A stretch of DNA of 64,000 nt from assembly GCA_030562195.1 (NCBI GenBank), contig CM060202.1, positions 32,850,599 through 32,914,598 on the forward strand. The letters run 5' to 3'. The notes below the pieces were generated by a model. That model was not told where the DNA came from and did no database searches. It saw only the letters and a program-made list of their open reading frames with translations. The translations under genes and the position numbers were made by a program. Below, piece by piece: positions 22,285-32,287 of this stretch (position 1 is the first letter of the stretch; each line of letters opens with the position of its first letter). This DNA is from Nipponacmea schrenckii (lineage: Eukaryota; Mollusca; Gastropoda; Lottiidae).

Positions 22285-23223
22285 TTATAGTCGCGGTGTA
22301 TCAGGTTCAATAATGTCAGTCCGTTTCTCATTAGCTTGATAATCGCGTCGAACTTGTATAGTCTTGGACAATCTTTCCTGAACATTATCATATAGGTTGA
22401 ATGTTATTCGCCTATTGTCATGAGTTTTACCATGTATATTACCGTTAAAATACCATGCACTTTCGATTTCCTCATTTTGTTTTAGTCTATTAATCAATTC
22501 AACATTTCTCCTAGTTACGTCGTCAAAGAGCCGAATGCCTTTGTTTTTAAACATTTGCCTTTTTCTCATGATAGCGGTTTTCGCGTACGAAGTTAACACT
22601 TTCATAATAACGGGTCTTGATTCATCTCTCGTAGTGGGTAGTCTGTGAATAGCTATTATTTCATGAGGGGGAATATTAAGATTAGCACATTCATGAGCGA
22701 TTTCCAGAAATCGTGTTTTTAAATCTTCATTTTTGTATTCCTTGATTCCAAAGATTTTTATATTTTTTTTCCGTGAATACTGTTCATTTCGATTAGATAG
22801 GGCTAGCGCGGATCTCGCTGTTTCCATAGTCTCTCTTTCAACCGCTCTGCAGTCTACTAGTTCTTTGTTCAGGGAGTCAATCTCTTGTCTTAATAATGTT
22901 ATCTCATGTTTGTCTAGTGACCGGTCTGCTTCGAATTTATCAAAATGGAGGGCCATCTCGCTCTGCACCTCTACTTTAACTTTTAATTGCAAGTCATGAA
23001 AACATTTATCAATTGCTTTGTTTATCATAGTTTCTAACATACTCACAGTCACCATTTTCTCTAGCTTGCTTTTTACTTCATTTAACATTTCAACAGTCAC
23101 AACTCTTTTCATTTGATCCTTGATTTCACTCAAACTTTTCATAATTATAGTTAGGTCTGACTCCTCATGGGATCTAGTATTGTATTTGCTCATTTTTAGC
23201 CACAAATATAAAAGTGTCTCCAA
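22285..23223 (-). CDS. Tx1-like ORF1 RNA-binding protein
   Basis: 312 residues, uninterrupted. Residues 30-145 are rich in charged heptads (SEIKDQMKRVVTVEMLNEVK, LDKHEITLLRQEIDSLNKEL), a trimerising coiled coil. From about 155 comes the RRM-like region (YSRKKNIKIFGIKEYKNEDL, EIIAIHRLPT, PVIMKVLTSYAKTAIMRK). It ends with the C-terminal domain segment (AWYFNGNIHGKTHDNRRITF). An internal Met (MSKYNTRSHEE, residue 11) is an equally good start. In this family ORF1p coats the element RNA. It is the only intact ORF of the LINE. Confidence 0.85.
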   Translation of the reverse strand: METLLYLWLKMSKYNTRSHEESDLTIIMKSLSEIKDQMKRVVTVEMLNEVKSKLEKMVTVSMLETMINKAIDKCFHDLQLKVKVEVQSEMALHFDKFEADRSLDKHEITLLRQEIDSLNKELVDCRAVERETMETARSALALSNRNEQYSRKKNIKIFGIKEYKNEDLKTRFLEIAHECANLNIPPHEIIAIHRLPTTRDESRPVIMKVLTSYAKTAIMRKRQMFKNKGIRLFDDVTRRNVELINRLKQNEEIESAWYFNGNIHGKTHDNRRITFNLYDNVQERLSKTIQVRRDYQANEKRTDIIEPDTPRL

Positions 23224-23550
23224 TTAGCTTTATCCAAACACACAGTAGAAACAATAAGCCAGGTATAAACTGTATAGTTCAGCTCACTATCTAATTCACC
23301 TGTACAGATCAGTCTCTTTGTCAACTTGAACTCATCTCAACTCACCCACATCTCATAAGGACAAATTTGATAATTGTACAATATTTTCAACTAAAAATGG
23401 ACAGAAGTTGAAACAGACCTGTTCAGCATCACTTTTCCAGCACTTATCAAGTTTTTACACCTTAATCTTCAGTATTAACATAGTTTTAAACAAAAATATC
23501 AGAGCCCAATTTTTCTGACTTCTACCTGTCAGCCATCTTGAAAATAGATT

Positions 23551-23563
23551 TTTTCACAGTGTT
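23551..23563. repeat. Target-site duplication, right copy
   Basis: Exact partner of 17473-17485; lies inside the RT gene of the host LINE. Confidence 0.85.
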
Positions 23564-25600
23564 GAGGTTGTTGTGACCTGTCCACAAGGAACTATCATCT
23601 GCATACAAGGCCGTGCTAACCGATCGGTCCTTACTATGCACATAGTCCCGAGAGAGATCGTTGATCATGATGCTGAATAAGGTAGGGCTGATAACAGATC
23701 CTTGGGGGTTCCATTCTCCAGTGAGTGCTTCTCACTGATGGAATTGGCGACGTTGACTTGTATCTGGCGATCCTTTAGAAAGTCCTGGATCCACCGGAAC
23801 ATACGCCCCTTGATGCCAAGATTGCTAAGTTTAAAAAGTAGACCATAGACCCATACTAAATCGAAGGCTTTGGATAAATCCAGAAATACTGCACTGAAGT
23901 AGTTCTTCTTTCCGAGGTGGGCAGCAATGTCATGTTGAAGTCGAACGATTTGATCTATTGTTGACCGTTTCTCTCTGTAGCCGCTTTGGTTAGGACCGAT
24001 GAGACCATTTAGTTCACAATGGTATCGAAGTCTATTGTTGACCATCGTCTCAAATGTTTTACATAGAGTCGAGGTCAGAGAAATAGGCCTGTATGAACTG
24101 CATTGATGTTTGTCCTTTTGCGGTTTTGGTAGAGGAATGACCATTGCTGTTTTCCAACTTTCCGGAATTGTACCATTATACCATGATGTGTTGAATAATT
24201 CCAGTAGAACTGTAGATGCTTCCATTGGTAACTCCTTTAACATGCTGTACTTGATGTTGTCTTCACCAGCGGCGCTGTCCTTCTTAGTACGAAGTGCGTT
24301 CTTCAGCTCGTCGAGGGTGAACGGAGCATTAATGTCCCGTTCGTCTTCTATTGGTTGGTGTAGAAGGCCTTCTTGTTCTTCAGGAATTCTTTGGTGTGGT
24401 TGGTATCAGAACTGCCGTTAGCATAACACTTGGCTAACAAATTGGCTTTCCCTTCGTTGCTGTATTCTGTGGTGTCCCTGTAAGATAAAAATGGAATGGA
24501 AGATTTAGATTTTTTACCGAGCATAGAGCCAATTTTACCCCAGACAGATCCTAATTTGGTCCTCTCATTTAACTCCTGCCAGTGCTTTGTTTGTGCATCA
24601 CGCAACAAAGCTGCTGTAGAAGCCTTGACCTCCAAATAATCTGCCTTGGTAAAACGGTTCGAATTCCTCTGGTACCGCCGTAGGGCTTTTTTTACGAGCA
24701 TCTACAGCGGCCTGGAGTTCATCGGACCACCAGGACTTTGGTGACTTACGTGCAATGCCATCCTTAGTCCGGGGTATAGAGCCCATAGCAGCATCAGTAA
24801 TAACCTGAGTCAGCTTCACAGAAAATCTAGAGACGTCATCATCCTTTGCCAGATCTAGCTTACAACGACTGAAATGACGCCTAAAGAAATCCCAGTCTGC
24901 TTTCCCTAGTCTCCATTTGCCTTGACACCTTACTTCCTCCTTCACCATATTGCATGACAGCGCCATTTCTATGATAACATGATCACTTCCAAGGTCTCAC
25001 TGGTTGTTTCCCATGTGCAGTCCTTAGCTAACCGACTGCTTACTAAGCTAGGAGCTTGAGTACCGACATAAGTAATACTACCATCATTTAAGCAGACCAG
25101 GTCATTGGCCTCAATGAACTCAGCAACTTGTTTACCACTGGTGTCAGTTGTCGGCGAGCCCCACAATATGTGTTTGGCGTTGAAATCACCAAGCACGATA
25201 CTGTCGGTCAACTGATCGTAAACATACTGATATTCACTGAGTCGTTGGGGACTGCCTTTGACCTCAGGTCGATAAATGTTAAGGATAGAAAAAACCTTTG
25301 ACTTGTCGGTAAAGGATACCGCCTGTGCCTCCCGAGGAGCAATGGTTTGAAGAGGAACCTCACTGTAGGATATACCATGTTTGATGTAGATAGCCAGACC
25401 CCCACCACTTCGGTAGTTGAGAGCATTTGGTCTGTTCTGTCTGATCAGGTTGTATCTATTGATGATGGGGTATTTATTCTGTGAACCTAGCTTGGACTCT
25501 TGGAGAAAGACGGCATCGTACTGCTCCTTTTAAAGTAACTGTTCCAGTTGGCCTTTTCGACTTTTCACGTTCGCACCATTGATGTTCAGCTCTATAAACC
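23564..25600 (-). pseudogene. I-like LINE ORF2, 5' part: endonuclease and RT
   Basis: From about 25600: FIELNINGANVKSRKGQLEQ, then a stop, then YDAVFLQESKLGSQNKYPII (catalytic E) and GGGLAIYIKHGISY. Next come SIVLGDFNAKHILWGS and SDHVIIEMALS, completing an APE endonuclease. RT follows in several frames: SAAGEDNIKYSML, PESWKTAMVIPLPKPQKD, SYRPISLTSTLCKTFE, FLDLSKAFDLVW, ENGTPKD (normally PQG), and YADDSSLW (YADD at 23594-23605). It is cut by the Tx1-like insertion 30 bases further on. At least four frameshifts or stops; inactive before or since. Confidence 0.87.
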
Positions 25601-25646
25601 TGAAATTGAATGGAAAGGATTAGTGACTTTATGCAAAGATTATGGT

Positions 25647-26942
25647 CTAGCATGGGGTTTGGGGAGTCTCAAATACCTCTGTGTCCATTTCCGTTACTTG
25701 GCCTGTGGGCAGTTGTCTAGCAAGCGAAGTGCTCATAGAACGCTCGTTGACGGATCTGGTGCTGGAATTCCTACAGGTGCTCCTAGAATGACGAGTTGTG
25801 CCACTCGTGGATACCGCTTTCATTTTCCTAGGCGTTTCCACCGAGTGACTGTCGTCGTCTGTTTTCGGAGTATCTGTGCTAGACCTCTTTCTTTTTGATT
25901 TGGCGTCCTTGGTTGATGGTGATAGGTTGGTCACATGGATTTTGATTACTTTTACCACCGATGAAATCAAATCATTGGGATCCAGTTCTCCATTGTTTCC
26001 AGTTCTTCTTGTCGACGCCACCGCAACTAACCTACAACAGAAATCGTAAAAATTACTTTCATCCTTGAATTCGGGTATGAATTTTGGAGTTTGAACCGGA
26101 GTGGGTTGGGGACGTTCGGCCACGGGCTTGGGGGCAGTGGGCGCCGTATTTGCCGACACATGCTGGCGCGCCTCCTGGGGAGATAACTTGTAGGTATGTT
26201 GGATCCGTATCTCCGCACGTCGAGACAGAAAAGAAGGACACTGCGCGGAGTTGCTGGAGTGGTTATCACTCCTGCAGTTCACACACCGAACCTTCTTCGA
26301 CTTGCCACACTTTTCACAGCAAACCTTGCTGCGGCAAAACTTCTAGAGGTGACCCAACTTCTGACATTTCTAGCATCTTCTTACTTTGGGAATGTAAGGA
26401 TGGAGCTGGTACCTGGAATAAAGAAGGGGAAGAGGACTGTTAGGTACTTTCCCACTTGCGAGAGTTAGTTGGACAGTCTTAACGGACTTGCCCTCCCGAG
26501 GTCTGTAGAGGTAAAGCCCCTCTACAGAGTGATTGTGGAGTTTAAGGTCCTCCAGCAATTCACCTTCCGTATATTCGGTAGGGACGCCGTAGATGACGAC
26601 CCGTTCCGTCTTGTTGAAGGTGGGCAAGGCCGAGTCCACCTTCATTCCACACAGTGCGGTCTGATTAGCAGCGTAGACCACATCTTCCAGGTGCTCAAAG
26701 TTCAAGCGTACATTGCCATTGGCCAGGACTTTAACCTCCGGAAGAGAGCCGTATTTCCACTCCTTCCGGATAAAGTCCCCGATGACCTTAGCCTTTGTGC
26801 TGTTGAAACTTTTGCCCCCGCTAGGTTTCACTATAACGACGTTAGCATATTCAGGCCGCGCTACCTTGGAGTACCCGGTAGCAGCGGGCCTACTTGTCAT
26901 ATCGGCATAGCTAACCTTGGTGGAGTTTTGTGCCATGGCCAT
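25647..26942 (-). pseudogene. I-like LINE ORF1 (Gag-like)
   Basis: ATG at 26942: MAMAQNSTKVSYADMTSRPA, then an RNA-binding region (RVVIYGVPTEYTEGELLEDL, KTVQLTLASGKVP). A frameshift near 26370 leads to a Cys-rich zinc-knuckle segment (KFCRSKVCCEKCGKSKKVRC, NCRSDNHSSNSAQC). A long Pro/Ser/Thr-rich tail ends at 25647. ORF1 proteins of I-group LINEs bind element RNA. Only about 50 bases separate its stop from the endonuclease frame. Confidence 0.75.
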
Positions 26943-27280
26943 TTTAATCTAGAAAAAAGAAAATATGATTAGTACAAAATAAGGTAAATATGCAAAGAGA
27001 AACGAAGAGAACAACGAAAACGAAACCTGAAGAAATCCAGCTGTGATTCGAAATGTATTCCCTCTGTCAGGTCACGTGATGTGATCACGTGGTAGGTTGA
27101 TGTCTTCATTGGTTAGAATAAGTCGCGTGGTTTGCTGCTGTCATCATTGGTTAAAACAAGTCCATAATGTCCTGTCACGTAATCGGACGATATAATTCGG
27201 GTTATGTATAGGTACACCAACATTTTCTTCCAAATGACGCACCATGTTTTCAAAATTTAGTTGTTGCATACCTTGATAGT
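26943..27280 (-). promoter_or_regulatory. LINE 5' region with E-box palindrome
   Basis: No ORF. Contains two overlapping TCACGTG-type E-boxes (27070-27093), two ATTGGTTA (reverse CCAAT) motifs near 27108 and 27148, and a TCACGTAA. It could be the internal promoter of the I-like LINE or older Polinton DNA. The LINE 5' end cannot be fixed by eye. Confidence 0.3.
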
Positions 27281-28489
27281 TTTAAAGGAATAATAAGCTT
27301 TATGTCAATAATACAATTTTCCGGTAAAAAGACATGTTATAATTACGTCCAAACTATAAAATGACACATATTCACCGTCATAATTAAATATTACGCGATT
27401 TTCGACTGAAATTGTCATTTTATGGAGGCCGCCATTGATGGCTTTATGATCGTGAATATGCGAGATTATGACGTCACGTCGTAGAAAGAAAGGTAAACAA
27501 ACATGGCTGCTGACATTCAGTCCGATCAATTTGAGCCAGAACGCAATCAATCTTGACAATCAGGACTAACAATAGCATGCCGTAATCTACATTACAAGGA
27601 CTGGATATTCCGGAAACAAATTTAGTATATATCATATCTAGACCGGACGGTACAGGTTGTAAATAAAAGAGACAGCGAAGAAGGCCTCGTCGAAATTCAC
27701 AATTACTTTCGGCCTACACGTTTTTAATAAGGAATCAATTCGAACAGATTACCCGAGTAAATACCTCCTCTAAGGATTTTATTTATCGAACCTAGTGTGT
27801 ACTGTCAATGTCACCTGCCTTGCAAGGTATAGAAAAGTAGTTTTAGCCGCTGGCGGCCTTGGCTTAATTTGTCCAGTGTCGATGTTCTAACCCCTATTAA
27901 TGCTAATTATATTATTGACTCACCTCAGTTTGTGCATTTCGCATTTCGCGTTTTTTTTATCGTTTTTGTAGACGGCAAATACGTCCATCCTTTGTGAGTA
28001 GTTTCCTGTTGACGCAAACGGTAGGAAAATATGTTTCTTTCAGCAACTTACCAACGGGTGCAATCCCAGGACCAAAGCGGTTTTGTTTACCGACTTCGAA
28101 GCCGGCCGGTAGAATATGTTTTTCACACACGACTTTATTTGTTGAGAAATGAAACGTATCCAATGTCGAACCTGTACCGATGTTGTTGAGCTCTTTTGTA
28201 GATTCTTAGTGGGATCTGGTATTTGTTAATAGCTTACGTCTTTATTTCTCTACTTATTGTTAAGGCATACCCGAGCTTGACATTCCGCCATTTTGATATT
28301 CTATCTACGACGTGACGTCATGCTACGTGACGTTCCTAACAAAGATGGCGGCCCCCAGGTATTGGAATTTATTGATTTTAATTTGAAATATTAGACAAAA
28401 TAAAATAGTAACAACAAAAAAAAAAACTTTACAATATGTCCATTTCATCCAAGCCTATCACAAATTTACAAAGCTTATTATCCCTTTAA
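27281..28489. mobile_element. TTAA-flanked element with long imperfect inverted repeats
   Basis: Left end TTAAAGGAATAATAAGCTTT; the right end read backward is TTAAAGGGATAATAAGCTTT. Homology between the arms reappears about 170-230 bases inward: the left arm has GGCCGCCATT, then TGACGTCACGTCGTAG and ACATGGCTGC. The right arm in reverse has GGCCGCCATC, then the same TGACGTCACGTCGTAG and AAATGGCGGA. TTAA at both ends would suit a piggyBac-type duplication, but the termini are not the usual CCC. Non-autonomous; only one small ORF inside. Confidence 0.5.
27957..28163 (-). CDS. Hypothetical 68-residue ORF inside the element
   Basis: Codes MDTFHFSTNKVVCEKHILPA with a basic C-terminus (TKDGRICRLQKR). 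No domain recognised. Its composition looks like real protein and not low-complexity noise, but no homologous copy exists in the window. Could be a C-terminal exon or captured fragment. Confidence 0.3.
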   Translation of the reverse strand: MDTFHFSTNKVVCEKHILPAGFEVGKQNRFGPGIAPVGKLLKETYFPTVCVNRKLLTKDGRICRLQKR

Positions 28490-28554
28490 GTAAATCCGCG
28501 ATCTTTGCAATCCGTTTCACCATTACTTAACTAGTAAGAGTAATTTTAAGGTCC

Positions 28555-29304
28555 TCCGGCCACGAATTGTTTTACGGACACATTTTCTGGTAGTTTTTCC
28601 ATTCTCCTAACGATGAACCTTCTGTTGGATTCCATTGCTTTGGTAGATGATGCTGTCGGTGTCAAAGAAACACACTCTGTTTCCCAAGGGTTCTAACACG
28701 CTGTAAAGTTTCAACCGTGCTTGGGCTGTAACAAAGTCAGCAATCACCACATTGGTTATAGCACATGGATGGATGTGTTGTTCTTTCTTTAATTTTTCAA
28801 TCATAACCATGTTTTCGTTGACGATTTGAACACCTTTACACCGGTGGTGTTATGTCCAAACTTCCCCCACAACGTATTCAAAATAGATTTACTGATAGCC
28901 CTGCGTCCTTTATTGCGTTCGATTTGGTCAGGATCCAGTCTTACTCTTACAAAATGATGGTTCTCTTCCTCAGTGTGGCAAGTGTCAGGATATCCACTGC
29001 TCTCCATTTTCATTTTTAGGTAGCGGTTAATGTATTCCATGAAAAAGCCACCCGTCTTGGTTTGGGGATGGTACTGACTCCATTGTTACCAGTGCCAGAC
29101 TTCGAAAATATACAAAATGCTATACACCAACTCGACGGCTTTCTTCAACTCTAGTGTGACGAATGTTCCAACCCAGACTCTTTCTTTTTCACTGTGATGA
29201 CAAGCTTGATAGACAGCCACATCGTCTTGTTTCAAAAAACGAAGACCTAAAAAAGGAAGACCCCACGAGGTAAAAAACGAAGACCTATAAAAGGAAGACC
29301 CCAC
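28555..29304 (-). pseudogene. Polinton-type DNA polymerase B, palm fragment
   Basis: Three frames follow on. At 29304-29086: VAVYQACHHSEKERVWVGTF, TLELKKAVELVYSI and IFEVWHW. At 29040-28801: MEYINRYLKMKMESSGYP, then NKGRRAISKSILNTLWGKFG (the conserved K-x-x-x-N-S-x-WGKFG helix). At 28810-28607: IADFVTAQARLKLYSVLE and RVCFFDTDSII (DTDS metal-binding motif at 28652-28663). This is the catalytic palm of a protein-primed family B polymerase. The exonuclease and N-terminal parts are missing. Same strand as the ATPase and integrase, consistent with one Polinton split by the LINEs. Confidence 0.75.
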
Positions 29305-29347
29305 CAGGTAAAAAACGAAGACCTAAAAAAGGAAGACCCCACGAGGT
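29234..29347. repeat. 38-bp minisatellite, three copies
   Basis: Three consecutive 38-base units (29234, 29272, 29310), of which the first and third are identical and the second differs at two bases. Each contains ACGAAGACCT and GGAAGACCCCACGAGGT. It interrupts the polymerase B homology. Confidence 0.85.
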
Positions 29348-30030
29348 ATAAACTAAGACCCTGTAAAAAAATCCGACAAGGCATAGGAATATTCCATTGA
29401 AATTTCACTCCAAGGTTAAGTATGTCAATACTTAGAACAGAACAGAACAGAAAAAAAAAAATTCAGATCCCCATTTTGTTCTACCCTAGGCCTTTACATC
29501 TGGGAGAATCAATCCCTCCCTTCCCCGAAATCTAATACTGTCCGTGACAGGCCAGACCAGATAATTTATTTTGACTTGGGATTTTTTGTATTAATTTTTC
29601 TCAATATGCAAATGACAGGTATGTAATTTTCTCAAAAACATAATCTCTCATTTCGTATGGAGTAACACATTAAGAGTGCATAAAAATTATATCATCACAA
29701 ATTGTCAACTCATCTGTATAATTCCAAAATAATATACCAAAATTGTCTAAGATCTGGACTAACCTTTAGTCTTGAAATAGATCATCAGATTTCAATTTCT
29801 TTACGTAATGAACTTAGGCTTATCTTTACTGATAATAATAACTAAGTTTTATGGAATACATTTAAATTTGTCGTTGACCCAAAGTCACAGTACAAGATTT
29901 GATACAAGATTTAATTACATTTATCTTATCATCAAAATAAGAAAGTGGGAGTGCTTGACCAATTATTGATCTTAAAACTACGTATCACAAAAGTGGTCAA
30001 TATGGGTTCAAGCATGACTCGTCGCTACGG
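29348..30030. other. No gene seen
   Basis: AT-rich with an AGAAC pentamer run at 29437-29451 and no conserved protein motif in any frame. Confidence 0.5.
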
Positions 30031-30034
30031 CCAG

Positions 30035-30705
30035 AAAGTATGACCAAATATTGTAGGGAGGGTCACTTTTTGGGATAGGGTGATACATTGATATTATTGA
30101 TAAAAGGTGTCAAGATAATCAGTGGGTAATACCAATATTAGTTGAAGACTTCCTCGTTCCATTTAAAATAGACACAGGTGTAACGTTCTTCCTTCTTTTT
30201 ACTTTAGATGTATCAAGTATAATACAAATGATACGTCACTGTATTAAAGTAGTGACGATAAACAGGTTCAATCCACCACAACAACGACCAAAGACAAAAG
30301 ACAAAACCAAAGACAGGATAAGAAGGACGAAAAACAAAAAAATCTTGATTCACAGTTCGTCAGCCTGTATATCTCTCTATCCCCAAAAGTGACCCTCCCA
30401 CACATACCATATTTGGTCATAGACCTACATTCGCGCATAGCAACACAACCACCATTATGGGCAGTATGAGTCCTAGCTCTTGGTCCAACATTAGACTTAT
30501 CATGTTTAAATGGTTTTTGACGGATAACGATTGTCCGGACCTGGATTTTGTGAACAATTGGAATTCTCAAAGTTTTGAAAGGAACCTTACCCCTCTCCAT
30601 GCAAGTGTGATGAATTTTGAGACAGTTATTCACATGACACTGTTGAGTATCTTCACATTTTGCACCACCGTCTTCGTTAGCCCATAAGGTGCAGAAAAGT
30701 TTCAT
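30035..30705 (-). pseudogene. BEL/Pao-like gag zinc-knuckle piece, rearranged
   Basis: The minus-strand frame from 30705 reads CTLWANEDGGAKCEDTQQCH, then VNNCLKIHHTC, resembling the C/H-rich gag end of BEL/Pao elements (C-x-x-C...GC-x-x-x-H). It continues to HNGGCVAMREC. The segment encoding GGCVAMR recurs on the plus strand at 30812-30836 as an inverted copy. A second inverted pair joins 30040-30080 with 30380-30420 (GACCAAATAT, GGAGGGTCACTTTT). Part of a scrambled, inverted retroelement copy. Confidence 0.4.
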
Positions 30706-30811
30706 TTCACATTTTGCACCTAATGTGAATTACGTTAACACCTAAAACAAAGTTTCCTATCCCGTGCAAAGTCCCAGCGATAATTCACTGGAAGTGCTAT
30801 AAACAACTGGC

Positions 30812-31266
30812 AATAATGGTGGTTGTGTTGCTATGCGCGTAGTGCCCGTTATAGTTGATAATGGTGCTCGCCAGCAGATTGAGCATGCTTTATTAGACGA
30901 GTGCTCTACCGAAAGTAACGCTGATAGTACATTAGCTCATGAGTTCAAGACAAGTTGAACCAGTTGCTAGGCTGGTACACCTTTGGGTTGGACTGTTATT
31001 GAAAAAATATGACAAGAGCATTTCGTATCTAGGAACATGAGGATACTAATAAATTGATCAAACACATGTGGGAGTTAGAATCCATGGAAGTTTCATCGAC
31101 CCAAAATTCACTTCTCAATGACAAAGTTGACACTGTAACCAGGGCTACCATAAAGTACCATAGTGATAGAAATCGTTATAGTACCGGTATACCTTGGAGA
31201 GAAAATGAACCAAAATTAACAAAAACCCTGAAAGTACAAATACACAAATTACTAACAGGTAAATAA
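30812..31266 (+). pseudogene. BEL/Pao-like protease and pre-RT fragment
   Basis: The plus strand reads GGCVAMRVVPVIVDNGARQQ, then IEHALLDECST, the start of a retroviral-type aspartic protease with the catalytic DSG replaced by DEC. After stops and a frame change it reads LIKHMWELESMEVSS, then TIKYHSDRNRYSTGIPWREN and EPKLTK. This is the linker before the RT in BEL/Pao elements (FWELE...Y...GIPWK...P.L). No RT follows; the copy ends shortly before the gap. Confidence 0.5.
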
Positions 31267-31452
31267 ATATATACATTAAAATAGAATAATCATGATTCTT
31301 ACTAAAACAATAAAAACTAACAATTATGCAAATACTAAATACAGCCTAATACTTATAAGTATGAAGCATACGAAAAGGAAAAGGAACAATTTGCATAATT
31401 ACAATATGCGAGGACAAATCTTAATTACGTAATAATATAATATAAAAAGGGA

Positions 31453-31952
31453 NNNNNNNNNNNNNNNNNNNNNNNNNNNNNNNNNNNNNNNNNNNNNNNN
31501 NNNNNNNNNNNNNNNNNNNNNNNNNNNNNNNNNNNNNNNNNNNNNNNNNNNNNNNNNNNNNNNNNNNNNNNNNNNNNNNNNNNNNNNNNNNNNNNNNNNN
31601 NNNNNNNNNNNNNNNNNNNNNNNNNNNNNNNNNNNNNNNNNNNNNNNNNNNNNNNNNNNNNNNNNNNNNNNNNNNNNNNNNNNNNNNNNNNNNNNNNNNN
31701 NNNNNNNNNNNNNNNNNNNNNNNNNNNNNNNNNNNNNNNNNNNNNNNNNNNNNNNNNNNNNNNNNNNNNNNNNNNNNNNNNNNNNNNNNNNNNNNNNNNN
31801 NNNNNNNNNNNNNNNNNNNNNNNNNNNNNNNNNNNNNNNNNNNNNNNNNNNNNNNNNNNNNNNNNNNNNNNNNNNNNNNNNNNNNNNNNNNNNNNNNNNN
31901 NNNNNNNNNNNNNNNNNNNNNNNNNNNNNNNNNNNNNNNNNNNNNNNNNNNN
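31453..31952. other. Assembly gap, 500 N
   Basis: Exactly 500 N. Reading frames that appear to cross it are artefacts. Confidence 0.98.
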
Positions 31953-32287
31953 AACCTTGAAATTTGGTGACCTTGTGAGCTGCACAAATTTGATAGCTCT
32001 CGAAAAGATCTATTCATTGATATATTATAGTTTGATGTACGATGTATACTTTCCGTTTTATCACCATTTGAAAATTGGGAATTTCATTGTTAAAAACTGT
32101 TTGTTGAATTATGCGTTTGGGCGATCTACATGACACGAGTTTCAGCGAACCAATTATGCTTTGAAAAAACGACTTATACTCTGTAAAATAATGTTAGTGT
32201 TCTATAGATACTTTGTGGGGTAGTTTTAAAGCGTATGTCAAAACTGCTACGCACTGCGTCAGAACCTCGCGAAGCCTGGGGATCTAG
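31953..32287 (-). repeat. X-family cassette, 5' end only
   Basis: The cassette head on the minus strand starts at 32287: CTAGATCCCCAGGCTTCGCG, then GACGCAGTGCGTAGCAG, then the first module. Cut by the gap. Confidence 0.8.

Larger units (their letters stand above)
17484..23550 (-). mobile_element. Tx1-like (L1 group) LINE inserted in another LINE
   Basis: About 6.07 kb, full-length in layout: a short 5' region, ORF1 (23223 to 22285), a 616-base inter-ORF region, ORF2 with APE endonuclease, RT and C-terminal zinc domain, a 3' region and a 43-base A-tail (T-run 17484-17526). The polyadenylation hexamer AATAAA is at 17535-17540 on the minus strand. Flanked by 13-bp target-site duplications. ORF2 has two frameshifts, so this copy is inactive, but its length and clean ends imply fairly recent insertion. 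Confidence 0.88.

Noticed and set aside
26084..26972. Plus-strand ORFs opposite I-like ORF1
   Set aside because: Antisense shadows; no domain.
31421..32017. Long ORFs spanning the 500-N gaps (also at 49065-50089)
   Set aside because: Mostly unknown residues; frame across an arbitrary gap is meaningless.
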